Source of the DNA: Bifidobacterium actinocoloniiforme DSM 22766
GTDB lineage: Bacteria; Actinomycetota; Actinomycetes; Actinomycetales; Bifidobacteriaceae
Direction: 5' to 3'
DNA length: 64,000 nucleotides
Assembly: GCF_001263395.1 (NCBI RefSeq)
Contig: NZ_CP011786.1
Location: forward strand, 682,001 to 746,000
The notes under the pieces were generated by a model. It ran no database searches. It saw only the letters and a list, made by a program, of their open reading frames with translations, and was not told the DNA's origin. The position numbers and the translations under genes were made by a program. Shown here piece after piece: positions 50,252 to 58,518 of the stretch; the stretch's first letter is position 1, and every line of letters begins with the position of its first letter.

Positions 50252-51904
50252 TTATTTTGTTAGTTCCTCGTAGACAGGTAAGTTCTTCCAATTCATCGTG
50301 AACCCGTTCACGTTCTTGGCCGCTGCGCCCTTGGCGTTGGCGTAGTAAATCGGGACGGCCGGCAAATCCTCCATCAGGAGCCCTTCGGCCCGCTGATAAA
50401 TCTTGTTGGCTTCGTCCACGCTCTTGGCCTGAGCCGCCTGGGTGAGCATGTCATCGAACTTGGGGTTTTTGTAATCGCCGTCGTTGGACCCGTTGCCGTC
50501 CGCCGCCGAAGAGGCGTAGAGGGGCTTCAGGTAGTTCTCGGGCGAAGGATAGTCAGGCTGCCAGGAGGAGCGCAGGACGGCATCGTGGTACTTTCGGGCG
50601 GATACGTTGTTGCGGAACTCCGAGAAGGTGGGAACAGGGGTGCCTTCGGCCTTGATGCCTAAAGTGTTCTTGATGGAATTGGCGATTGCGTCGTAGGTGT
50701 CCTTGGCGCCGCCGTCCGAGTTGTAAGCCAGCTTGAAGGTCTGGTCAGCGGGCCATTTGGAGATGGCGTCCGCCTGGGCCCAAAGCTTCTTGGCTTCCTT
50801 GGGATTGTATTTCAGGACTTCGGAGCCCTTCAAATCCTTGGAGTAGCCGGGGATTGAAGGCGCGGTGAAATCGGTGGGCTGGGTACCCATGCCCCCCAAG
50901 ACCTTATCGATGATCTGCTTACGATCAATCGACATCGAGATGGCCTGCCGACGCAGACGGCCCTCTTGGTCCTCCTTGAAGTGGTCCATGAAGGAGGGGA
51001 TCGTGAAGCCTTGAGTCACCGAACCGGGCTCGTTGTAGGCCTGAACTGTGGAATCGGATTGGAAGGTCTTCTGAGCCGAAGTGGGAATCGAGTCAATGAC
51101 GTCCAAGTTGCCGGCCTGCACATCCGCATAGCCAGCGTCCACATCCGTGTAGATGCGGAATTCCAGGCCGCCGTTCTTGACCTGGGCCGTGCCCTTGTAG
51201 CCCTTGTTCTTGACCAGTTTGATGGCCTTGTTGTGTTCCCAGGACTGGAAGTTGTAAGGACCGACCGTCACAGGCTTCTCGCCGAAGGCTTTGGTGTCCT
51301 TGTAAAAGACTTCGGGCAGCGGGGCGAACGCGGTGTAACCCACCTGAATCGGGAAGGTGGATGAGGGGGACTTCAGATCGACCGTGAAAGTATGGTCGTC
51401 GAGGACCTTGAGGCCGGAGAGCTGGGCATTCGCCGGGGTGCCCTTGGCCTGCGCCTCGTCATAGCCCTGGATGTTGTCGAAGAAAGAGGCATCCAGCTGT
51501 GCGTTGTTGACGTTGGCGCCCCAGGACCAGGCCTTGGTGAAGGAGGAAGCGGTGACCGGCGTGCCGTCGGAGAACTTCCAGCCGTCGTTGATCGTGACCT
51601 TGTACTGGGTCATGTCCGCGTTGGCCTTGATTTCCTTGGCGATCTCATTGTGAGCCTTGCCGGACTTATCGAAGCGCACGAGCTTGGAGAACATCATATC
51701 GAGCGGGTTCCCACCACAAGCCTCCCCCGTATCGGAGGGAATCAACGGCTTCGCGGGCTCACAACCGTAAGCAGAAATGATGGCATCAACACTAGAGACC
51801 CTAGACTTGTCGTCCTGGCCTGACGTGCCGCCGCAACCTGCAAGCGCTAATGATAGCGCGCAAGCTGACGCTGCAACTATGGTGAGCTTCGGGCTCTTCT
51901 TCAT
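50252..51904 (-). CDS. SBP4: peptide-binding lipoprotein with an extra Cys pair
   Basis: 550 residues; lipobox LAGC. The conserved opening is altered to AYGCEPAKPLIPSDTGEACGG: Cys at about 48 and 63 replace residues that are Ser/Gly in the other members, and could form a disulphide on the cell surface. Otherwise closest to SBP1. DGWKFSDGTPVTASSF, WEHNKAIKLVKNKGY and RRQAISMSIDRKQIIDKVL are present. It has the second-longest upstream gap, so it probably has its own promoter. Confidence 0.93.
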   Translation of the reverse strand: MKKSPKLTIVAASACALSLALAGCGGTSGQDDKSRVSSVDAIISAYGCEPAKPLIPSDTGEACGGNPLDMMFSKLVRFDKSGKAHNEIAKEIKANADMTQYKVTINDGWKFSDGTPVTASSFTKAWSWGANVNNAQLDASFFDNIQGYDEAQAKGTPANAQLSGLKVLDDHTFTVDLKSPSSTFPIQVGYTAFAPLPEVFYKDTKAFGEKPVTVGPYNFQSWEHNKAIKLVKNKGYKGTAQVKNGGLEFRIYTDVDAGYADVQAGNLDVIDSIPTSAQKTFQSDSTVQAYNEPGSVTQGFTIPSFMDHFKEDQEGRLRRQAISMSIDRKQIIDKVLGGMGTQPTDFTAPSIPGYSKDLKGSEVLKYNPKEAKKLWAQADAISKWPADQTFKLAYNSDGGAKDTYDAIANSIKNTLGIKAEGTPVPTFSEFRNNVSARKYHDAVLRSSWQPDYPSPENYLKPLYASSAADGNGSNDGDYKNPKFDDMLTQAAQAKSVDEANKIYQRAEGLLMEDLPAVPIYYANAKGAAAKNVNGFTMNWKNLPVYEELTK

Positions 51905-52178
51905 AACTGTGCTTCTTCTCCTTCAGTCCAACACCCTGCGGCTTTGTGCGCCCAGGATGGAAACTTGGCCTCACCCCACGAATTAGGCTTGCACCTAGCC
52001 CATGAAGCTAATTCAACTATTCTCTTACGTAAATGTTTCGTTCGCAAGACATGTTCTCAGTGCTCTCGCAAGGGTTGGGCGAGAGGATCTGGTCCATAAA
52101 CCAAGGAACCACAGGCCGCCAGCGGACAAGCTGCGCCCGTGAGGTTTTCAAGGCTTTACACCCTCTTTGCCAGGAGCA

Positions 52179-52184
52179 TTTATA
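52179..52184 (-). promoter_or_regulatory. Possible -10 for SBP4
   Basis: TATAAA on the minus strand (5 of 6), about 275 nt before the SBP4 start; no clear -35. Confidence 0.3.
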
Positions 52185-52242
52185 GGACTCTCACAGCTCA
52201 CTTTCCGCTATCTGGGTTAAGGAGCGGCAGGATTCAGCAATG

Positions 52243-52250
52243 TTACGAAA
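52243..52250 (-). promoter_or_regulatory. TTTCGTAA motif upstream of SBP4
   Basis: TTTCGTAACATTG on the minus strand; the same core as at 44805 and 54185. Confidence 0.35.
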
Positions 52251-52342
52251 ACGTTTCTGCCGTGTTCTGGATTTCAGCTCACAGCCGTCATACTCAAGAC
52301 TTTGGAGCCGCTTCCGTCACTACAGGCAGCTCCACAGGCAAG

Positions 52343-52384
52343 CTGACCGGCCACTGGAGCCCCAGGGCCCAGGTGACCGGTCAG
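52343..52384 (-). terminator. Hairpin after SBP5
   Basis: CTGACCGGCCACTGG with CCAGGTGACCGGTCAG, 16 nt after the SBP5 stop, with an inner GCCC/GGGC stem. Confidence 0.7.
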
Positions 52385-52399
52385 ACTTGAGGAGAGAGT

Positions 52400-54061
52400 C
52401 TACTTGCTGGTGACGCTAGCCATCCAGTAGACCGGGTAGTTCTGCCAGCTCATGGTGAAGTCCTTCACCTGCTTGGAGGCAGCGCCAGTGCGGTTCAGGT
52501 AGTAGAGCGGAATACCGGGCATATCCCTCAAAAGGATGCCTTGAGCCTTGGCGTAGAGGGCGTTCTCCTCTTTGCTGTCAGCGGCCTTAGCGGACTGCTT
52601 GATCAAGTCATCGAATTCGGGGTTCTTGTAGTCGGTATCGTTTGCTCCCTTGCCATCAGCCGAGTCAGAGGCATAGATCGGGTGCAGGTAGTTCTCCACC
52701 GATGGGTAGTCTGGGGTCCAGCCAGCGTGGAAAGCACCAGTCATCTTACGAGCGGTCACGTTCTGACGGTACTCCTGGAAGGTTGCCACGGGCACATCTT
52801 CTGTGTCGATGCCCAGGTTGGACTTCACCATGTTCGCCACGGCCTTGTAGACCGACTTGTAGCTGGTCTCGTCGGCATTGTAGCTAAAGGTGAGCTTGTA
52901 GTCGGCAGGAATCTTGGAAATCTTGTTTGCCTGGTCCCACAGCTCCTTGGCCTTCTTCGGGTTGTACTTGATGTTGCCGGAGTTTTCCAGATCCGTCGTG
53001 TATCCGGGAATCGTGGGCGCCGAATAGGAGGCCGCTGGGGAAGCGGTGCCGTTGAGCACCTTCTTGCAGATGGACTCGCGGTCGATGGACATGGAGATGG
53101 CCTGGCGACGCAGGATGCCTTCCTGATCTTCCTTGAAGTGCTCCAAGTTAGAGGGCAGGGCCACGGCGGCGATACTGGAACCAGCCTTGTTGAAGGACTG
53201 CACGTTCGTATCAGAGGTGAAGGTCTTGCTGGCTGAGGCGGGCACGTTCTCCATTAAGTCCAGATTCCCAGCCTGAATATCGGCGTAAGCGGCGTCGGTG
53301 GACGTATATATTTTGAAGGTGATGCCGCCGTTGCGAGGCTTGAACTGACCCTTGTAATAAGGGTTCTTTACCAACTGAATGGACTTGTTGTGCTCCCAGG
53401 ATTGGAACTTGTAAGGACCATTACCCACCGGGTGCTCGCCAAAGCCCTTCGGGTCCTTGTAGAAGGACTCAGGTAGCGGGAAGAAGGCATCATAGCCCAC
53501 CTTGATTGGGAATACGGAATCAGGCTGGGTCAAATCAACGGTGAACGTCAGGTCATCAATAACCTTCAGACCGCTCAACTGGGCGTCAGATTTAATGTTG
53601 GTGTCCTGCAGCTCATCGTATCCCTTAATCAGGGAGAGGAAGCTGGAACCCTTCTGCGCATTGACCGCATTAGCCGTGTAGCTCCAGGCCTTGGTGAAGG
53701 AGGAAGCCTTGACTGGAGAGCCGTCGCTGAACTTCCAACCCGGCTTGAGCTTAACGGTGTACTGGGTCTTATCAGCGCTCGGGGTTATCGAGTCAGCCAC
53801 CTCATTGACCGACTTGCCGTCTGGAGTGACGCCCACCAGGCCAGAGAAAAGCATGGAGCTGGGCCTGCCGCCACCACGCTCGTTGGTATCCCCTGGAATC
53901 AGCCCGTTCTGAGGCTCAGTATCAAACGCGGTGATAATCGCGTTGGAATCGGATTTCGCCGAGGAGTCCGAACCTTCGGACGCACTTCCGCAGGCGCCCA
54001 GGGATAGGGCCACGATACAGGCTGCGGCGGTAATCGTTATCTTCTGTTTAGTGTTGTGCAC
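52400..54061 (-). CDS. SBP5: peptide-binding lipoprotein (second subfamily)
   Basis: 553 residues; lipobox LGAC. Belongs to the second subfamily with SBP6/7: AFDTEPQNGLIPGDTNERGGGRP, VTPDGKSVNEVADSI, FPLPESFYKDPKGFGEHPVGNGPYKFQSWEHNKSIQ, RESICKKVLNGTA and an ending in NYPVYW. Distinct from SBP1-4 in the SEPAKP region and the C-terminus. GTG start with GAGGA upstream. Flanked by the two longest gaps in the array. Confidence 0.93.
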   Translation of the reverse strand: MHNTKQKITITAAACIVALSLGACGSASEGSDSSAKSDSNAIITAFDTEPQNGLIPGDTNERGGGRPSSMLFSGLVGVTPDGKSVNEVADSITPSADKTQYTVKLKPGWKFSDGSPVKASSFTKAWSYTANAVNAQKGSSFLSLIKGYDELQDTNIKSDAQLSGLKVIDDLTFTVDLTQPDSVFPIKVGYDAFFPLPESFYKDPKGFGEHPVGNGPYKFQSWEHNKSIQLVKNPYYKGQFKPRNGGITFKIYTSTDAAYADIQAGNLDLMENVPASASKTFTSDTNVQSFNKAGSSIAAVALPSNLEHFKEDQEGILRRQAISMSIDRESICKKVLNGTASPAASYSAPTIPGYTTDLENSGNIKYNPKKAKELWDQANKISKIPADYKLTFSYNADETSYKSVYKAVANMVKSNLGIDTEDVPVATFQEYRQNVTARKMTGAFHAGWTPDYPSVENYLHPIYASDSADGKGANDTDYKNPEFDDLIKQSAKAADSKEENALYAKAQGILLRDMPGIPLYYLNRTGAASKQVKDFTMSWQNYPVYWMASVTSK

Positions 54062-54379
54062 GAAACCATCCTCTTCTTCTCAGGTGTGTGACTGCCGAAT
54101 ATGGCTGGTCTCCCCCAACCACCAACGAAAATGCAGAAAGAACTCTCCTGTTGTTTCGTTAGGGGTCACAGTAGACAATCATCGTTACGAAAGAGGGCAA
54201 AGTGTCCACCAGTTGGACAGTTTCTTTTCAAGAGTCGTCATCCCATGCTCATTCGCGGGCGGCTTTCGTGCGGCGAATGACCGTTCCCACCTATACGCGA
54301 CAGGCATTGAACGGGGAGACTTAAGCCCGCGAAAACACTCAGTCGTAACGCCCACGCATGCCCACTAATTGAAGGATGC
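54062..54379. other. Upstream region of SBP5
   Basis: No gene seen. Contains the TTTCGTAA motif at 54185-54192 and AT-rich stretches likely to hold the SBP5 promoter, before similarity to the tyrA-like gene begins. Confidence 0.45.
54185..54192 (-). promoter_or_regulatory. TTTCGTAA motif upstream of SBP5
   Basis: TTTCGTAACGATG on the minus strand, 124 nt before the SBP5 start. Confidence 0.35.
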
Positions 54380-54760
54380 GCATCACGCTGGCCCCTATCG
54401 TAAGTGCTGTCATCCAGGCGGATGAGGCGATTCCCTATGCCCTGAGCAGCCATATCGTTCACAGTCCGCGACGGCTCACATCGCCCTGGGCCCAGGGCGC
54501 TTCCTCCAAGGGATCCTGGTCACTGGCCGCACAGCTCGGGCGTTCGTTGCCGGTCGTAAGGTGAGTCCCGACGCATTGCTCCGCCAGGCCCACCCCGCTC
54601 GCTTCGGCACGCGCCTGAGACGGACATAACCCGCGTTGCCCATGGCAATGGTGGTGCCCCGCAGCAACCAGCCATTTTGGCGCTTTTACCTCACGAATGC
54701 TCCAGACGCGAGAACAGCCGGGGCGCGCGGAGCAAAGCCGAACTCCAGCATTTCCCTCCG
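54380..54760 (-). pseudogene. Decayed copy of the prephenate-dehydrogenase-like gene
   Basis: Read on the minus strand, one frame gives MAAQGIGNRLIRLDDSTYDRG, matching MITQGLGNPLICMDDSTHDR of the intact gene at 59.8-60.6 kb. The preceding part, DPLEEAPWA, matches DPFNDAVWA but is in another frame, and ARAVRP matching ENAVRP in yet another context, so frameshifts and stops break it. DNA similarity to about 60010-60360 can be followed by eye over most of the span (for example ATCGT.GTGCTGTC.TCCA.GC.GAT). It lies between SBP5 and SBP6. Ends are approximate. Confidence 0.7.
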
Positions 54761-54815
54761 CTCCTCACTGAATAGGCTACGGCCCTGGTTCTTTCAAGAC
54801 GGAACACACCACAGC

Positions 54816-54847
54816 GCCCGGCACCAAGCAGGTGCTTGGGGCCGGGC
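54816..54847 (-). terminator. Hairpin after SBP6
   Basis: GCCCGGCACCAAGCA with TGCTTGGGGCCGGGC, about 54 nt after the SBP6 stop. No U-tract. Confidence 0.65.
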
Positions 54848-54900
54848 GGAAAGGGGTTATGGCACGAGCGTACTACCTTTATGCTCTTTGCTGGGTCCGC

Positions 54901-56562
54901 TCATTTGGAGGACGGGACGCTCATCTGCCAGTAAACAGGGAAGTTCTGCCAGTTGATCGAGAAGCCCTTGACCTGCTTTGCCGCTGCGCCGTTGGCGTTG
55001 GCGTAGTAGACCGGGATGCCGGGCAGGTCGTGGAGAAGAACCCCCTGTGCCTGGTCGTAGAAGGACTCGACCTCAGACTGGGAAGTTGCCTTGGCCGCCT
55101 GGTTCATCAGGCTGTCGAACTGGCTGCTCTTGTAATCGCTGTCGTTGGCGCCCTTGCCGTCCGCTGCGGCGGAACCGTAGATCGGGTTCAGGTAGTTCTC
55201 CACCGACGGGTAGTCAGGCGACCATCCGGCGTGGTAAGCGCCCTGAATCTTACGCTCGGTCACGTTCTGCCGGAACTCCTGGAAGGTGGGGATGGGCACA
55301 TCCTCGCAGTTGATGCCAAGGTTGGTCCTAACCATGTTCGCCAAGGCCTTGTACACCGGCCCGAAGCCCTGATCGGCGTTGTAAGTGAAGTCCAACTTAG
55401 CGCTCGTGGGCCAGGGGGAGATCTTGTCGGCTTGTTGCCACAAGCTCTTGGCCTTCGCCGCGTTGTACTTGATGTTCTCGGAGTTCTTCAGCGAGGTGGA
55501 GTATCCGGGGATCGTGGGGGCCGAGTAGCTCTTAGCCGGCGTGGCGGTGCCGTTAAGCACCTTCTTGCAGATCGCGTCACGGTCAATCGACATGGAGACG
55601 GCCTGCCGGCGCAGGATGCCTTCCTCATCGTGCTTGAAGTGATCCAGGTTGCCCGAGATTCCAACGGATTCGATGACTGATCCGGGCTTGTTGTAGGCCT
55701 GAACCGAGGAATCGGTGGTGAAGGTCTTACTGGCTGAAGATGGCACGTTCTCCATCACATCCAGGTTCCCGGCTTGAATGTCCGAATAAGCGGAGTCGTT
55801 GGCTGTGTACATCATGAAGTTCACGCCCCCGTTACGCGGCCTGAACTGGCCCTTATAGTCGGGGTTCTTCACGAGCTGAATCGACTTGTTGTGCTCCCAG
55901 GACTTGAACTTGTATTGGCCGTTGCCCACTGGATGCTCACCGAAGCCCTTCGGATCCTTGTAGAAGGACTCAGGCAAGGGCGAGAAGGCGTTGTATCCCA
56001 CCTTGATCGGGAAAATCGAGTCAGGCTCGGACAGGTCGACGATGAAGGTCAAATCGTCCTGGACCTTCAGACCCGACAGCTGTTCATCGGACTTGACGCC
56101 AGACTTCTGCAGATCGTCATACCCCTTGATCGTGGAGAAATAGCTCGCGTTCTTCTGTGCGTTGGCCACGTTGGCCCCATAGCTCCAGGCCTTGGTGAAG
56201 GACTGCGCGGTCACTGGACTGCCATCGGAGAACTTCCAACCCGGCTTGAGCTTGACCGTGAACTGGGTGTTGCCGGAATTCGGTTTGATCGAATCGGCCA
56301 CTTCGTTGACGGCCTTACCGTCCGGGCTGAAGGCCACCAACCGGGCGAGAATCAGGGACAGGGGCTTGCTGCCTCCTCGCTCGTTGGTGTCAGCGGGAAT
56401 CAGCGGCCCCTGAGGCTCCGTGTCGTAAGCGGTAATGACAGCCGAGGCATCACCCTGGTCATCAGCTCCTGAAGACGCCGAAGAGCCGCCACAAGCAGCC
56501 AAGGACAGGGTTGCGATGCAAGCCGTCGCTGCGGCGGCGAGTTTGCGGATGGTATGGGTCAC
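54901..56562 (-). CDS. SBP6: peptide-binding lipoprotein (second subfamily)
   Basis: 553 residues; lipobox LAAC. AYDTEPQGPLIPADTNERGGSKP, FSPDGKAVNEVADSIKPN, DAICKKVLNGTATPAKSYSAPTIPG, GINCEDVPIPTFQEFRQNVTERK, ending NFPVYWQ. Shares the SKP and DPKGFGEHPVGNGQYKF segments with SBP7. GTG start following AAGGGAAG. Downstream of it lies the pseudogene region. Confidence 0.93.
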   Translation of the reverse strand: MTHTIRKLAAAATACIATLSLAACGGSSASSGADDQGDASAVITAYDTEPQGPLIPADTNERGGSKPLSLILARLVAFSPDGKAVNEVADSIKPNSGNTQFTVKLKPGWKFSDGSPVTAQSFTKAWSYGANVANAQKNASYFSTIKGYDDLQKSGVKSDEQLSGLKVQDDLTFIVDLSEPDSIFPIKVGYNAFSPLPESFYKDPKGFGEHPVGNGQYKFKSWEHNKSIQLVKNPDYKGQFRPRNGGVNFMMYTANDSAYSDIQAGNLDVMENVPSSASKTFTTDSSVQAYNKPGSVIESVGISGNLDHFKHDEEGILRRQAVSMSIDRDAICKKVLNGTATPAKSYSAPTIPGYSTSLKNSENIKYNAAKAKSLWQQADKISPWPTSAKLDFTYNADQGFGPVYKALANMVRTNLGINCEDVPIPTFQEFRQNVTERKIQGAYHAGWSPDYPSVENYLNPIYGSAAADGKGANDSDYKSSQFDSLMNQAAKATSQSEVESFYDQAQGVLLHDLPGIPVYYANANGAAAKQVKGFSINWQNFPVYWQMSVPSSK

Positions 56563-56619
56563 GAGGACTTCCCTTCATTCTTGTAATCACTAGACCTAGT
56601 ACGCATGATTCCTGCCGAT

Positions 56620-56650
56620 CCGGGGCCGCTCATGCGCGAAGCGGCCCCGG
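56620..56650 (-). terminator. Hairpin after SBP7
   Basis: CCGGGGCCGCT with AGCGGCCCCGG, perfect 11 bp, 14 nt after the SBP7 stop. Confidence 0.8.
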
Positions 56651-56663
56651 GACCTGCACCTGT

Positions 56664-58316
56664 CTACTTGGTGACTTGCCAGTAGACAGGTATGTTCTGC
56701 CAGCTTATCCGGAAGGACTTGACCTGCTTGGAGGCCACAGCATTAGCGTTGCGATTATGCAAGGGGATGCTGGGCAAGTCCCGCAGGAGCAGGCCTTGAG
56801 CCTGGGCGTACAAAGCATTGGCATCCTTGGCGGAACTCGCTTCTGCCGCCTTGTCGAGCAGGTCGTCGAACTCCGGGTTCTTATAGTCGCCATCGTTCGA
56901 GCCCTTGCCTTCGGCGGAAACCGAAGCGAAGTTGGGAGTCAGGTAGTCCTCCGGCGAGGGGTACGAGGGAGCCCAACCAGTGCGGAAGGCCCCCTGTATC
57001 TTGCGGCCCACCGCGTTCTGCCGCAGCTCTTGGAAGGTTGGTATCGGCGTGTCCTGCGCATCAATGCCGAGGTTGGTCTTGACCATGTTCGCCACGGCCT
57101 TGTAGATGGGGCCATGATCGCCATCCGCGTTATAGGTGAAGGAGAACTTATGGTCCGCCGGCCAGGGCGAAATGGCATCCGCCTTGGCCCAAAGCTCCTT
57201 GGCCTTCTTGGGGTTGAACTGGACGTTCCCCTCGTTCTTCAGGTCCTTGGTGAAGCCGGGAATCCTGGGCGAGGTAAAGTCGGCTGCAGGCGTGGCCGTG
57301 CCGTTGATCACTTTCTTGCAAATGGATTCACGGTCGATTGCCATTGAGATGGCCTGCCGACGCAGACGGCCCTCCTCCTGGTCCGTCCTGAAGTGCTCCA
57401 AGCCAGCGGGGATTGTGAACTTTTCGATGACCGCGCCCGGTTTGTTGTAGGACTGTACCGAGGAATCGGTGGTGAAGGTCTTACTGGCGGAGGTGGGAAC
57501 GTTCTCCACCAGGTCCAGATTGCCGGCCTGCACATCGGCGTAGGCCGAATCCCCTGAGGTGTAGACGACGAACTCGACTCCCCCGTTGCGCGGCTTGAAC
57601 TGACCCTTGTAGTCGGGGTTCTTCACCACCTGAATCGACTTGTTGTGCTCCCAGGACTTGAACTTGTACTGGCCGTTACCCACCGGATGCTCGCCGAACC
57701 CCTTCGGATCCTTGTAGAAGGACTCAGGCAAAGGCGCGTAAGCCAGGTAACCCACCTTGATCGCGAACGTGGAGTCAGGCTGGTTCAGGTCCACAGTGAA
57801 AGTGCGGTCATCTGTGACCTTAAGGCCTTCCAATTGCTCATCGCCCTTGTGGCCTGCGCCCTGCAGCTCCTTGTAACCCTTGATGGTGGCGAAGGAACTG
57901 GAATCCTTCATAGCGTTAGCCGAGTTCGCTACATAGCTCCAAGCCCTGGTGAAAGACCGCGAAGTCACAGGCGTGCCGTCGGTGAAGGTCCAGCCGGGCT
58001 TGATTTTGATGGTGTATGCGGTGTTGTCGGCGTTAGGCTTAATCGATTCGGCCACCTCATTGACGGCCTTCCCGTCAGGGTCGAAGGCCACCAGCTGGGA
58101 GAACATGAGGTTGCCAGGCTTGCTGCCGCCCACCTCATTGGTATCGCCTGGGATCAGTGGGCTCTGCGGCTCTGCCGAGAACACGCGAATCATCGCGTTA
58201 GGATCGCCAGCCTGAGGAGAGGAGCTGGAATTGGACGATCCTCCGCAAGCGCTAAAGGACATGGCTACGGCACAAGCCGAGGCCACAAGGGCCATTTTCT
58301 TTCCGCGAGGGGACAT
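56664..58316 (-). CDS. SBP7: peptide-binding lipoprotein (second subfamily)
   Basis: 550 residues; lipobox FSAC. VFSAEPQSPLIPGDTNEVGGSKP, DPDGKAVNEVAESIKPN, WEHNKSIQVVKNPDY, ESICKKVINGTATPAADF, ending NIPVYWQVTK. First gene of the array in the direction of transcription. ATG 58316 follows GGGAG at 8 nt; the frame is open to 58394 without support. About 200 bp of upstream sequence before xerC includes an ATGCAT-rich stretch near 58425-58452. Confidence 0.92.
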   Translation of the reverse strand: MSPRGKKMALVASACAVAMSFSACGGSSNSSSSPQAGDPNAMIRVFSAEPQSPLIPGDTNEVGGSKPGNLMFSQLVAFDPDGKAVNEVAESIKPNADNTAYTIKIKPGWTFTDGTPVTSRSFTRAWSYVANSANAMKDSSSFATIKGYKELQGAGHKGDEQLEGLKVTDDRTFTVDLNQPDSTFAIKVGYLAYAPLPESFYKDPKGFGEHPVGNGQYKFKSWEHNKSIQVVKNPDYKGQFKPRNGGVEFVVYTSGDSAYADVQAGNLDLVENVPTSASKTFTTDSSVQSYNKPGAVIEKFTIPAGLEHFRTDQEEGRLRRQAISMAIDRESICKKVINGTATPAADFTSPRIPGFTKDLKNEGNVQFNPKKAKELWAKADAISPWPADHKFSFTYNADGDHGPIYKAVANMVKTNLGIDAQDTPIPTFQELRQNAVGRKIQGAFRTGWAPSYPSPEDYLTPNFASVSAEGKGSNDGDYKNPEFDDLLDKAAEASSAKDANALYAQAQGLLLRDLPSIPLHNRNANAVASKQVKSFRISWQNIPVYWQVTK

Positions 58317-58518
58317 GATTGCGACTCCCGTTCGGTATGGGGGACGATGTCGAAAGGTTTCCGTGCGTGCAGAGGGTACTGCGACGCTTAACAACCGAAG
58401 ACGACGGGGGTATAGCCGCTTGGTGCATGAAAGTGTATGACATGCATGTTACGGGGACTGAATCCATCCACTATTCGGACGAACGACCTTGTCAAGCGCC
58501 AATCCTTACTGGCGGCGC

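Larger units (their letters stand above)
51905..52399. other. 495-bp gap between SBP5 and SBP4
   Basis: No convincing gene. It holds the SBP5 hairpin (52343-52384), a TTTCGTAA motif (52243-52250), a possible -10 TATAAA on the minus strand (52179-52184) and a second AT-rich block around 52010-52050 with CGTAAATGTTTCG. A long leader for SBP4 is possible. Confidence 0.5.

Noticed and set aside
52139-52390. 83-codon plus-strand frame in the SBP5-SBP4 gap
   Set aside because: No SD, covers a terminator hairpin, no recognisable content.
54238-54462. 74-codon minus-strand frame as a real gene
   Set aside because: It is one surviving frame of the tyrA-like pseudogene; neighbouring frames hold the rest.
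58317-58518. An attachment site or integron-like site beside xerC
   Set aside because: No dif-like palindrome or flanking direct repeats could be seen.
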